This document shows, piece by piece, positions 24,741-37,800 of a DNA stretch of 64,000 bases. How positions within the stretch are numbered: the first letter of the stretch is position 1; each line of letters opens with the position of its first letter. This DNA is from Circinella umbellata. Lineage: Eukaryota; Mucoromycota; Mucoromycetes; Mucorales; Lichtheimiaceae. The stretch lies in the NCBI GenBank assembly GCA_025093555.1, contig JAIWNF010000013.1, positions 186,001 to 250,000 of the forward strand, in the 5' to 3' direction. The position numbers were made by a program, and so were the translations under genes. The notes under the pieces are model-generated. The model made no database searches, was not told the DNA's origin, and saw nothing but the letters and a program-made list of their open reading frames with translations.

Positions 24741-27700
24741 ATATATTGTATGCTTCTACAAATGTTTCAGTAAAGTAACAACAGCAACTTCAGACTATTG
24801 TCGATGTTAATTAGGTTCAATAATATAAATTACGGTTTCAAACAAGATTTACTCGTCCATATGTTTATTAACTACATAAGTTTATAAATTACTCCATATT
24901 AATAGTAATGGTGTATTATTTTTATCATCGACTTTGACAGCACATAAAGTTATGCATTTTATTTACCATTATTATATTTGTTAGTATATTACATCATCTA
25001 GATTTTCAGAATAAATTTGAGTTTGATGTATTATTTTGATACATTTTATGCAGCAACACCGTGTCTCTAGTTTTGAATTCCTGGTGTTATTTCTTTACCC
25101 ATTTTTCTCCTACTACTTCCAAGTAAAAAAATATGCATTTCATCCTTTTCTGTTTACAAAATAATACATATGCTTATATATATATATATGAATTATTATC
25201 AGTATGCACCTCGGAATTAGTTATACCACTGTAAAATAATATTATAACATTTATGAAGTTGTATTTTTACAATGCAGTTGATTCTCATTATAAAATAAAT
25301 TCGCAAATTAAATACGAGTATTAGAATAAACAAAATATAAACTGTACTGCATGTTTAATAGATATTTACATTTGTTTAAGTACTACGTACTTACATAATT
25401 TTTTTTGAGAACAGCTTTAAAAGCAAAAATAAAATCATTTCAATTCATACAGTCTTTTAAAAAAATATATATACATAAATTATGTTCTTGGTTCAGCAGA
25501 ATAAGTAAATTAAAGTGATAATGATAGAGATGTTTAATCTACAAGAATCAAACAATATATTACTCATACAAATAAAGCTGAACAAAGGTTAGTTTTGGTG
25601 ATACAGCTACTATGTGATATATATATATATATATATACAGCATACGTATCATAGCAAACTATGAGTAACTGCACCACAATCTAATTTTAAAACTAAATGA
25701 TGTCCGCTGTGGTAATACGTATTAATAAGAAATGTAGATATTAAGTTTTTTTTATGACCAATAACCAAAATCCTACTAGAAAGAAGTTGTTTGTGCATCT
25801 TTTTTGCATTTATTTGCATAAAAATAAAATAATAAATAAACTGTTTCAAAGACGATTACTACGTACGTACTTTTAATTAGTCTCTTGAAGATATTCATGT
25901 GACATTACTAGCAGTTACATTTTTCTATTCTTGAAAGCACAAAATTTAACATTTTGACTCATATGGTTGATTAAAAAGTTGAACGGCTTTTAACCTTTGT
26001 CAACATCATGTAAATTAAAAATGATGGCCTAAGTGAATAAGTTAAAATCATCTGCATACATGTTATTATCTTGCTATAACTAGGCTGGAAGCAATGTAAC
26101 AAAAAGTTTTTTATTTGTCTCAACCCAAAATTTTAAAATACTACCATAAGATGTCTGATTGTATATATATATATATGTATACTCGTACTATTTTATCTCT
26201 ATTCGCGCTTATGCCCGATATACGTATGGCTTATCTAAAACTTTATTATATCAATAGTTTATGTAGCACAACATAAAATGGAAATAATAAGTTCGGGTTT
26301 ACAACAGTATTGAAAACTCAACATACTTTTGTCGCTTCTTATATTTGTCTTTGCGGCGTTACGTGGTGCTGTTTCCATGTTCGACCTTCTGGATAAAAAT
26401 ATCGTCTAGGTTTGACAATTTTTTTTGCACCCTAAAACCATTTACCCATTGTAAAGTACCTCGTTAATGTACATGTACTAGCATTATTATCTAGCAAGTG
26501 TTTAGATATATATATATATTTACTCAACTTTGTGATTCTATCTTACTCATACTTAAATTACGATATTGAGTTTTGAACACTATTATATAGGATTATAACA
26601 TATAGTTTGGTTTTGGGAGTCAACAACTAAAAAAAAGGGGGGCGGGTGCGCACCTGAAGTAGCATTGCTACAAAAATAAACCGGTTTCTCTCATCCGCAC
26701 CAAGACAAATAAATTATGAAATTGGTTATTGTGTGTTATTACTATAACAATCACTATTATTCAGCAGAAAATAAGTAGTCAAACATAATTATCATACGTA
26801 ATCCTTCCAAATTAGGTAAAATATATTTGTGCCATCAAAAAAAAGATAAAGATGAGAATACTTAACAGTAAACATAATATATATCTACAATTACAATGAC
26901 GAATTATTTTATTATGTTCATTTATAAAATATTTAAATATTTACATTGTTATATTTACTAGTGAGATTTGATAAAGGTATATTAATATTATGTCAGAGTC
27001 TGTGATAGTGATAACAATATACTTTTCCGAAACCGTGAAAAATTTTAATAACTTTTCATACATACCAAATATGATATGGCGCAATATGGATATCTAAATA
27101 GTAATTAACATGCTTAAAGGAAATACAAGATGAATCACATCTTCTTTATTTGTCTCTATGATTACTTACTGATTTTTTTTGTATATGTGGCGCGAGATTA
27201 CTGATTTACAAAAAAGACAAGGGTGGATTCTCTACGTATAAAGGTAGGCTTTATTTTCTTGATAATCGAACTCAAGAGTGATAAACAATTATTATTTTGA
27301 TAATATGACATCTGTTCAGTATCTTGAAACATGAGTGCAGCATTAAATACTTTTCTTCTTCTTGGATAAGCTGCTTAGGCTACAATCATACATCAAAATT
27401 ACTGTAGAATGCAGCATTCGTTCCTGATGACACTATGACAAGGGATCATTATAGATGTACACTTTAAATTGCTCTCATTTATTACTATACAACGACAATA
27501 ATATTAATATAATAATACCAGAGAAAAAGAACATGGATGAATACTCTTTAGCACAATAATACAACTCTCATCAAGCCAACTGAACAAATAAATAAACAAG
27601 AATGTGGCGTCCTGTTGTGCTGCAATAACAACAGCTAAAATTCACAAGTAATTATTTTGCCGGGGTTCGTTTAGCATAATAATAAATAGCAATATAGATA

Positions 27701-29395
27701 ATCATTTTAATCCCTACTCAACCAATAGTATAATAGATAATAAAACATAAGTAGAAAGTCAACGTCATGAATGTTCTATATAGTATTTGAATAATACAAC
27801 ATTTTTATTACGCTTCATAATTATCGACAATGCAACAATACTATAATTATTTAGTATACCAAAAAAAAAAAGAACATTAATAAGAAATTATGAATGAAAG
27901 ACAATTATGATAGGATTACTAACGTGATGAGATTTATATCAATTATGGGTATCAGTAGTACCAGTATTTAGTAAACCCGTTATATTTATCATCGCGGGAA
28001 CTTGTCACCGGATGTACGTAAGAGTTAATCCTTTCTTGTCTTTTCAATTGAATTGAATGCTTTTTTTTATTAGCATTTAGTAATGGATAGTTATTCTAAT
28101 CATGAGCTTATGACAGTAATAATACTTTATATATTCACACATATATGATGTGTATATGATATTTAATACTAAAGTTAATCTTACGTATATAAATGAGAAA
28201 CAAAAAAAAAAAAAAAACTTTCATGTCACGTGCATGTGTTTGTTGTGTGAGTATAATTGTTATTAAAACCTATTCGATATTTGTTCATGTTACATATATA
28301 TACGTAACTCTTTATCTAAAGAACACGATATCAGTTGATGGTTTTTATTTGAATATCAAAGTTTCAATATTATTATTATTGTCAGTTATTTAATCAGATT
28401 AATGATTAATAATTTCTCAAAAAATAAATGTAGTTACTACTATTTTTTTTATAAAGATTCACAAAATACGGGCTGATTTATAAACTTGTGTCCGCGCCCC
28501 CACTTTTTTTTTTTTTTTTTTTACTCAAAAAATCACAGCTGCGGAAAAGAATCTATTTTGTACTTTGTGCTACAATGTCGTACTTTTGTGTACCCATTTC
28601 TCCTTGTTAAATTATAAGCACAGTTTGACCGCAGGACAAGACGACTTTTTTTTTTTTTTGGTTAAAGATAGAAATCAATTTTTTTTTTCTGGGATGTTAA
28701 ATTCACAAATCACTTTCCTTAGCCAATAAAAGAGCATCATCATGGGGTTTTGGTCACGCTCAACTTTTTTGAGACCAAAAAGTTTTATATGTTTTTACAT
28801 GTTGACGATAAATATAAAAATGTTCCCTCTTACTTCGATAAAGAGTAAAAAAAAACGTGTGAACATATCATATCATTCATGATTCTTTTCTTTTCTTTTA
28901 GATTGTCCCGCAGCAAACATAAAAAAAAACATTCAACTGATAAATCTGATGATATATATACTTGATAGTTCTCTTCATATATATATGTGTGTGGGTGTGT
29001 ATGTATGTGAGAGAGAGAATGAGAGATTAATGTTTAGAAAAGGTCTAATATTTTTTCTTGTCCCATCATTCTCTCTGTCTCCCCCAATTAGGATGACTTT
29101 GTTGCGCAGCACTTTCAAGTATCATCATCATATTTTAAGCCACTCAATCATTGGTTGGGTGTGATGTTTCTTGCTCCCCCCCCCTTTTTTTCCCCTCCGC
29201 CTCGTTTCGCTTTTTGCACCCCCAAAAAAAAGTCCGCAATCGTACTAAGTTCAACAAAAAAAAGAAAGCCCCGTATAAAAGTAAAAAAGACGGCAATTGT
29301 TGAGCTCTTCTTTTTTTTTTTCCTTTGCCTTTTTATTTTATTTTTATTTGACTAAGAGAAGTATATTTAAACATACGTCTTTTTTGGAAGATCTT

Positions 29396-29442
29396 AACAA
29401 CAACAACAACGACAACAGCAACAACAACAACAACAACAACAA
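29396..29442 (+). repeat. (CAA)n repeat in the cyclin leader
   Basis: About fifteen CAA/AAC units with two interruptions, some 520 bp upstream of the cyclin start codon and likely in its long transcribed leader. Confidence 0.85.
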
Positions 29443-29958
29443 AACCTTACGTTTTTTTTCCCGTTGTATCAACACAAGCAAAAACAACAATCTTTTAACA
29501 ACTTTGGACATGACTTTTATTGCTCGAATCTTTTAAAAAGTAATTTAATTACCTCAGAAAACCAACAACAACTTCATCGATTAACTTTTCTACTCTTTTT
29601 GTTTATAACTCATTCTCCTTTATCATTACCTCCAATGCGACTTTAACTTTTTCTTCTTTTCTCTTTTAAAAAAAATATAACCTTTTTTTTAATAACCCTG
29701 TTAATACAAGCAACAATCATCGACAACACAACCTCTCTCTCTCTTTTCTTTTCTCTTTTTTCTTATTCTTTCTTACTCTCTTCATCTCACAATTGAATAA
29801 CATTTTATAAGAAGAAATCAAACATTATAACAACACTTTTTTTTTCCTAAACCAAAAAGCTTAACCTTACTCTTCCTCCTCCTCCCCCTCTCTCTTTTTT
29901 TTATAGCTTTTTAACCCCTCGTTTTTCTTTCTTACACCTCTCTTTTTATATTGAACAA

Positions 29959-30608
29959 ATGACTACATCTGATGTTCATGTACCATCAGCAACTACCTTT
30001 GAGCCTGCTCCGGTCCCCACCGGATCCGACTTAGGGAGGACGGCTCAAGTTCCATTTTATGCACCTTTTACTTTTGAATTTTATAACTCTTCGTCAACCG
30101 ATCCAAACTTATATTCACTTAACAATCCACTCGCGTATTCGTCTACTTCTACTACAAGTTTACAACCATGTACATACACTAGTAATAATATTAATAACTG
30201 TTATTTTTCTTCAGCAACAACAGTACCATTATCAGTACCACCACCTCCATCATCAACAGCAAGTCTTAGTTCCAGTACTATATGCAGTGATAGCAGCATC
30301 AGCAGTTGTAGTGACAGTGGAAGTACTATTAGTACCAGTAGTAGTATTTTCAGTAATGCAGCTAGTATCAGTACAACAGCTAGCAGTATTCCAAATACAT
30401 GTGAACTTTTACCGACCGATGAAAAGCCTTGTGAAAAATATAGACAGTTTTTACATTCATCACGACAGGAACGTACTGTGATGATTGGCAAACTAGTCGG
30501 TGAGTAATCCATTATACAAGTGATTTTTAAAAACAGAACAAAAAAAAAACACAAGCCAAATAGAAATACAAGAGAAGAATGTGTTTTGTGTATGAGAGAA
30601 TATATCTC

Positions 30609-30644
<36 letters not shown>

Positions 30645-31844
30645 GAAAAGAGTAAACGAGAAAAGAGAGAGATTAGAGAAACCAAAAAAAAAAATAATAG
30701 ATTACGACCATCAAATGGAACAAAAGCGCATTTTTTATTATGTTTATATGTACGTTACAATACATATATATGCGAACAACGCATACAAATGTGCTTGTAC
30801 CCATATATATATACATGGTTTATATATTTTTTTTTTTCGTTTCATTTTTTTTCTTTATAACCCAAAGATCACTCTCTCTTTCTCTTTCTCTCTCTATCTC
30901 TATCTCTTTCTATTCTATCTTCTTTTCCTTTCTTCTCTTATTACTCTATATATATATATATATTATAGGGTTATATTATTGTTATTATTGGGGGTGAAGA
31001 GAAGGGAGGATGGAGATATAAATATATATTCATATATAAAACAACAAAACTAAATAATTAATTTCATATTTTTTTTTTTGGTGTTCTAGATATTTCAGCT
31101 GAAATCATTGATTCGATATGGCATCCTAAATTCCTTCAAGATAATCAACGACAAGCGAAAATAATGTCAACACGTAATTTTATACAAGAAATCTTAAAAC
31201 GATCTAAAACAACTTATTCAACACTTCAAATAGCTCTTTTTTATCTTTTTCGAGTTAAAAAGATAGTTCATGAAAAACTCGTCCGTCGTCATACCATTGT
31301 TTTACCTCCAACACCACCTTCATCTCAAGAAGATGATTTTGATGATCAACAACAACAACATCATAACATTAACAAAAATGATAATGAAGATTGTGATGGA
31401 CCTGCACGAAAAAAACAAAAAAGACAGGTATCTGAACGGTTGGATGATATCATGTGTTGTGGTCGACGCATGTTTTTAGCATCTCTCATGGTTTCCTCAA
31501 AGTATTTGCATGACAAGAACTATCGTAACCGAGCGTGGGCCAAAATATCTGGATTGGATATTAAAGAAATCAATGCGGCTGAGTTGGCCTTTTTACGTTT
31601 AATTGATTACAAGTTATATGTTAGCAAACCTACTTTTGACAAATGGTATACGTTATTACATGGTTATGTTCAGAAACAACAGAAGCAAAAACAACAACAA
31701 AATATTAGTAATTTAACTAGTCGTCCTAATAATAGCTTTCCTACTACTACTACTTCTATAACTAAGGATAATAATATTAGTACTACTACTATAATTACAA
31801 CAGATACTTCTTCTTGTTGTCCTTCAATAAAACCAGAAGTTTAA
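29959..31844 (+). CDS. PHO85-type (PCL/PHO80-like) cyclin
   Basis: Two exons (29959-30499, 31090-31844) give 431 aa. The first ~150 residues are Ser/Thr/Pro-rich and unstructured. The cyclin box begins around DISAEIIDSIWHPKF and includes RNFIQEILKRSKTTYSTLQI, ALFYLFRVKKI, then after an acidic insert (EDDFDDQQQQ) CCGRRMFLASLMVSSKYLHD, YRNRAWAKISGLDIKEINAAE and FLRLIDYKLYVS. This arrangement, with the SSKYLHDKNYRNRAW motif, marks the cyclins that partner Pho85/CDK5-type kinases in nutrient and cell-cycle signalling, closest in style to Pcl5 or Clg1. The C-terminus is Gln/Thr-rich. The 590-nt intron is unusually long for this window and holds several microsatellites. Confidence 0.85.
30613..30639 (+). 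repeat. (TG)n microsatellite in the cyclin intron
   Basis: About thirteen TG units; a CT-rich run follows at about 30870-30910 in the same intron. Confidence 0.9.
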
Positions 31845-32881
31845 ACGAATTTTCATATTCTTCGGCTTTCTTTATACTTGTTTTAAAAGTCTAGTTTAGT
31901 AATAATCAACTCCCACACTCATCCAAAATAGTTAAGACACAAAAAAGAAAAGTTTCCTTGTTTTCTCTCATCAACCTTATAATGTAAGTAATAAAAAAGC
32001 TATTCTTTTCATGTATCAAACTTTTCTTCCTTTCAGATTTACCTGTAATGCTTAATAATAGATGTTATAGAAAAAAAGAGAGTCAAGTCACCCATTTCTT
32101 TCCTTGATCTTCCTTCCCTCCCCCAACCCCCTGGTCCCCCAAAAAAAAGATCATTTTCGGAATATGGCAAGATGATTTGATGAATTCACAAATAAGTAAA
32201 TGTTTCTTTGGATCAGCCTTGATTGGAATAAATCCCTTTGTTTCACAAGAAAATTAATCAGAAGAAAAAAATGCAAGTGCTTACGTAGATATGGTTACAC
32301 ATTTTTACGCATCATAAATCTTGTTAATTCCGCAAAACAACTTTTTTTTTGTTTTTTTTTACTAATAAATTATTATGGAATAGAAAGAATTTATTGTGTG
32401 ATGGCTGCGGACTAACTAGTTACCTTATTATACAATAAGAATACAAGGAGAAAATAAAAAAGACACACAAAATAATAGCTAATAAATCATAGAGTAAAAA
32501 GGTTCATAATAATCAGTTTTTGGTTGGCTTGGAAAAAAAATTGATAAGGGGGAGGGGAAAGGAAATGGATAGGGAGAAGGAGAGAAGGCTAACAGAATTA
32601 TCTATGCTTTTAATATAATTGGTACATATTAATAATAGAATAGAATGGATAATTGTTTTCTTTTTCCTTATGGTACTAGTTATGGTTATTGATAAAGTAA
32701 AAAGAAAAATTTCAATGAATGTGTCATTTTACATAAGGTGGATGAATATATGTGTATGCGTGTGGTAGAGTGAGAGAGAGAGAGAGAGAGAAAAAAAAAA
32801 GGAAGAGTTTACACTATTTGAGGAGTTACATAGATAAATAGTAGATAGATAAACATATGCTATACATGTAAAAGTATTATA
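31845..32881. other. Convergent 3' region
   Basis: About 1 kb between the stop codons of the cyclin and the MGA2-like gene. Contains a (GA)n run near 32773-32790 and several A/T runs; no supported gene. Confidence 0.5.
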
Positions 32882-35800
32882 TTATTTCATATTATTCAAT
32901 GATATTGGTAACCAAAACAGATCATGATATTTTCGTTCTGCGAATCCTAATCTATTCTTTTCCATACTACAAAGAAGGTTTGATGCCAGCATCTTTTTTA
33001 CGTTTTGTTGTTGTTGTTGTTGTTGTTCACTCTTTGTGAATAACGATGAAAATGTTTGTTGTTCTTGTTGATAATGTTCTTCTGGAAGTTGTTTCTGTAC
33101 TTCACCAGATGGGGATGATAATATTGTCATCTGTTGCTGTTCTGTTGTTCCACCCTGAGGAAAAGGTGATTTTGATAAGTAGCTTTTAGTGTGTCGATTG
33201 GACGAATCTTGTAATAGCATTTCTATCATCACCTTGTCATTTTTCAAGAAAGCCATATCAAGTGCTGACATACCGTTACGATCTTGAACTCCCACAATAT
33301 TAGATGAATCTTTGGTAAGCAATAATGATGCAAGTCGTTTATAGCCACATAAAACAGCAAGATGTAAAAGTGTATGCCCTTGTAGGTTCGTTAAGGACAT
33401 ATCATCCACATCTACTGCTTCCAGTGCATTAGCAACGTATTGTTCCACATTAGTAATACAGTGGGTCGTTGCCTTGTCTTTGTTGGTTGATCTCATAACA
33501 GACGGTGATGATATCGATGATAGATTTGTGCTCTGTTGCTTCTGTTTGCCACCTTGTACAATTCCCATAGCAATATGTTTTGCCTCTTGTAGTGTGCCAT
33601 TCATTTTAAGACCCACCACTTGTAGAGCAAGTTCCATTAACGTGTGGTCATTTGTATCATAATAGGTGAATAAACTGGTTTCCTGTCGAGTTATTACGAT
33701 AGGATGTTCTTTAAAAGAAACAGTAACGGTTCCTGGATGTGTGGATGCTGGTAAAATACAAACCAATGTACTTGGACTCCAATAAACAGTATGAGCGGGT
33801 CGATCACCAAATAAACATGTCAGTCCTTCAATAAAATTAGAACCAAGAATCGTAATTTCAATAGACCCATGTACAGGTCCTTGGCCTGGTACAAGCCGTT
33901 CAATGTGAGGAGTAGGAGTAGGAGTGGTAGATAATGATAATAAATTATTACTATTTTGATTATGCGTGCTATTGCTGTTGTGATTATACACCATGATAGG
34001 GGAAGGGGTAGTATTGGTAGTACTTGTATTGAGAGAAGGTGAAGTAGAAGTACTGCTAGTACTCGTAAAGTTGATACTGTTGTTACGACTATTGAAGTTA
34101 TTGGTGGTATTAGTAGTTATAGAATAAGGATAAGAAGTGGGTATCATTAATGAGACATTATTATTGTTGTTATTGTTATCCTGATTAATAAATGTCTGTT
34201 GCTGTTCATTTTTTTGTAACATCGTTGCAGTAGTAGCAGCTATTTGTAAGTTTGTTGCTGATGTAGTTGTTGTCAAAGTATTGTCATTGTTTTCATTTAA
34301 AATGGGCAATGGAGATAAGGATGAATTCGTTGGTAATGTTGGACGATCTGATATATACCATGATGAAGTATCATTATTATTTGTTTCACTTTCTGTTTTC
34401 CCAAACACTGGTGATATTTGTTCTTCTGCTGGTGTGGGTAATAAGTTAGTATATTCTTCTGAAAAGTTTTGTTGTTGTCGATCATTCATCTGATTGTGTA
34501 GTTGAAATATCATGCTTGATTGATATCGTTGTGGTGATTGTAAAGAAGATGTCGAAGAAGGTGAAAGTTCTTCATTATTTTTATTGCTATTATCATAACT
34601 TGTTCTTCCTATTGTAGTACATGTAGAACCACGTCTTGAAGATGCTGGTGTGACCGGTGCATAGTTAGTACGACGTCTTTTTTGCTTAGTTACAATATAA
34701 TTATCATTATTATTGATCGTTGTAGGGAATGATAGTGATGTAGGTGGCAATGGCGGTATGGATTGTTTTGAACTTTTGTGATCATCTGTTATCATAATGG
34801 AAGGTGTTTCTCCAGTAGCCACTATATTACCAATAGAATCACGTAACATAAACTGTATTCTAAAGTAAACAGTGACATTTTTTAAAATTTGTCGTCAATA
34901 AGTAAAAAAAAAATCTGTTTGTTTGCTATGTATATAGAACGATTTTCTTCTAAAAAAAAAGAGAAAAAACTGGGAGAACATATACCGAAAACCTGAACGT
35001 TCATTATGATGTCGACAATAACATGTAATTCGTGTAGGTAATATTGCATCACCGGAGGTAAACTCCATGAATGGTTCACAATTGAAAAGCAGAATACGTT
35101 TGCGTTCTTGTTCGAATGAGTCGTCTGACATAGTCGCTGAAAGAGCCGCTTCAGTCAAATGACTATCTTTTTTACGTTCTGCACGCTTACGCTAATTTTA
35201 ATATAAAACAGAAAAAAAGTTACAAATAATATCAAAACAGAATGGAATTAGTGCATGAGTAGAAAGAAAGTTTTAAAATAAAATAACAATATACTTTTTA
35301 TTATAGTTATTATTATTACCTCTCGACGAACACAACCAGTACACATTTTTAACTTTTTATTCGGTTCACTGACACAAATAACTGTAGCACTCAGATCAAG
35401 TATTTTTGATCTATCAGGACCTTCATTTCCTGTAGAAAAGATGCCTTTTCCAGTAAGTTTTTTTTGCTGTGCTTTACGTAATTTGGATCTTGCTAGCAAA
35501 GACTCGGGTATTCGAATAAATGACCAGTGGGGTACTTTGGTTCCTTGGTTTGTAACTAATTGAACACATAATTTGATCTGTGTTTCTACTCTACTTTTTG
35601 CACCATTTTCTGCAATGCCCAGGATACGAAGCTGCATCTTGTCGTCGGTATTACTGTAAAATAAACATAACCATCAATCATATAGATATATATATTAGTT
35701 GGACGTTTTAGGTACATAATAATGTGTATATTATCATTACCTTGATGGCGATGATGGAGAGGGTAGTAGTGGTAATGATGATGTTGATAATGATGGTGGT

Positions 35801-36788
35801 GGTAATGGTGTTATTTGTTGTGTTGTATTTGTTGGTATCCTAATAATTATGTATTAATAGAACAGGTATATCAGTTGACAACTCATCGATGAAAAGCTTA
35901 TTCCATTTATCTCCTTTTTCTTTGAAGAGGTAAATATTACAGGTTTTTTTTGGGGTGGCGAGGAAATAGCGGGTGAGAGAAAAAAAGAATAATAAAAAGC
36001 AAAGAATAGTATCAAACTATACTAGAACAATGCAAGTATATGAGGGAAAGTATGTTTTTTTTTGGGGGGGGGGGGAAGAGAGAGAAAAAAAAACAAGAAA
36101 ATAGTCTATTTAACTATCACAGATAATAAATATAAGAACAAAGACTTACATGGTGTCAGAAGTAGGGTATGATGATATTTGACGATGTGATGACGATGAT
36201 GATAAATTAAATGAGTGTAATGAAGTTTGTTGTGATTGTTGTTGTTCTTTTTCCTCGTGTTTAGTTAGTTGTTCAATTGTATTTCCGTAATACATGTGTT
36301 GTGCCTTTTTTAAGAAAAAGTATCACTCTCAAGTTAGCACGTATTCTACCTTTTTCTTCTAAATGTTTTTAATTTAACAGCTGTTTTTTCTCTATTTTAC
36401 TTTTCAGCTGCTTTTACTCGCCACCCCCCGAAAAAAATTAGCACCTTACCGATGTATCTCCACATCCGGTTTTAACCGATGAACCGAGTATGCCGCCTGC
36501 AACCGGAAGAGTTGATGAATGCTTTATTGTTGTTACTGTTGGTGATGAAATGAAAGATGATGATTCAGTTACTGGTATAAAATTTTCTTCGAGGATGTTC
36601 TTATGTTGATAAGACATAGGTGATAAAGCCAGTTGTTGTTGTTGTTGTTGTTGTGGTCGTTGCTGCTGTTGTGGTAATGGTGATGCAGAAAAAATAGTGT
36701 TGTTGTCGAATGGTGTAAAAGTCATTCCAACCTCTCGCTCCTCGTCATTCATGAATGAAGATCGTAATGAACCATTCGAAAAATACAT
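32882..36788 (-). CDS. MGA2/SPT23-like transcription regulator (IPT/TIG plus ankyrin) lacking the membrane anchor
   Basis: Six exons on the minus strand (36788-36450, 36304-36150, 35839-35741, 35653-35320, 35191-34986, 34859-32882) give 1036 aa. A Gln/Ser-rich N-terminus leads into the conserved blocks NGAKSRVETQIKLCVQL and VPHWSFIRIPESLLARSKL, then LLFNCEPFMEFTSGDAILPT and RITCYCRHH, which are typical of fungal Mga2/Spt23 proteins. After a long low-complexity region come an IPT/TIG domain (about 699-779; VPGQGPVHGSIEITILGSNF) and two ankyrin repeats (about 871-929; GHTLLHLAVLCGYKRLASLL). Yeast Mga2/Spt23 sit in the ER membrane by a C-terminal helix and are released to activate OLE1 fatty-acid desaturase. 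Here the protein ends at LFWLPISLNNMK, before any such helix. The start (MYFSNGSL) is the likeliest of three nearby ATGs. Confidence 0.82.
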
Positions 36789-37068
36789 TTTGATAAAAGA
36801 GAAAGATATAAAGAAGTATAAGATAAACAATCCTAAAGATTGTTTTTTTTTTAAAAAAAAAGGTACACACCAAAGTAACCTTTTACTTTATTTGAAGAAA
36901 AAAAAGAATGTGGGGGAAAAGAAACAAGAAAAAAAAAATGAGATTGGGACGGTAAATTATCGAGAAAACGCGGGAATTGAGTTTTCTTTTTGTTCGTTTT
37001 GGATCGGAGACGGAGAGAAAGATCTTCGCTTCAAAGCGAAGTACAGGATTTTTTCTATGATTTGACGC

Positions 37069-37800
37069 TTAAATTTGCTGTGGGAAAACTATCATTTTGG
37101 CGGAAGGACGTTTTCATTTTTGGCATTGGGAAATTTTATGATTTTGCGTAGAGTTATTATCAATTTGGCGCATGACAAAATACAATTTTGCGACTTGATT
37201 GTTTATTTTTGCTTTTACTGATAATATCATAATGGCGCATAGTGAATTATTATTTGGCAGCTAACAACTTATATCTAATTCTATTATACTGTTTGATAGT
37301 AAGATTGTATTATCCATAAAGATATGCTTTATGAGTTATCATATTGCAAGCGACTTTTTTTTTTTTGGCAAGCTACCTGGAGACTAGTACCTATTCTTCT
37401 CCCCGAACCATACATTTATTAAATCGTAATGTCAACCATCCAGTGGTTTTTGTGGGAGCTTTACTGAAATCTGTTTTTAATGCAAGCACTATGTCTGTAA
37501 GTCCGCTGATTTCAACATCACATTCTCGAACAGAATTCCAACCTATCAACAATCAACAACGCCTTTTAATACTATTATGAGATTTTTGTTCATTTATTTT
37601 ATCAAGATAACAAGTATAGGAAATAAGAGTATGATATAAACACAAAAAGAAGGAACAGTGTGAACTGTGTTTCACAATGAAAAGATCCCCTTAATTACTG
37701 TGTCATTGCCGGTATTCCATAAAACAAACATCACTATTTTACAAAAGTGCAATGTTTGCTGGAGAGACAGTTGATATTGATGGTTATATTCGTTGCCAAG
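37069..37800 (+). repeat. Left inverted arm of the 4.2-kb element
   Basis: Pairs with 40813-41232 in reverse orientation. Relative to the right arm it contains an additional segment of about 337 bp (37177-37513). Confidence 0.8.

Larger units (their letters stand above)
21470..29958. other. Large AT-rich, gene-free region
   Basis: About 8.5 kb in which I find no intact gene. Only short unsupported reading frames occur, with stops in all frames. It contains a GC-rich foldback island, a TA-flanked MITE, a possible decayed coding stretch and scattered palindromic TACGTA words. The last ~700 bp (T/C-rich, with a CAA repeat) probably form the promoter and leader of the cyclin gene. Confidence 0.6.
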
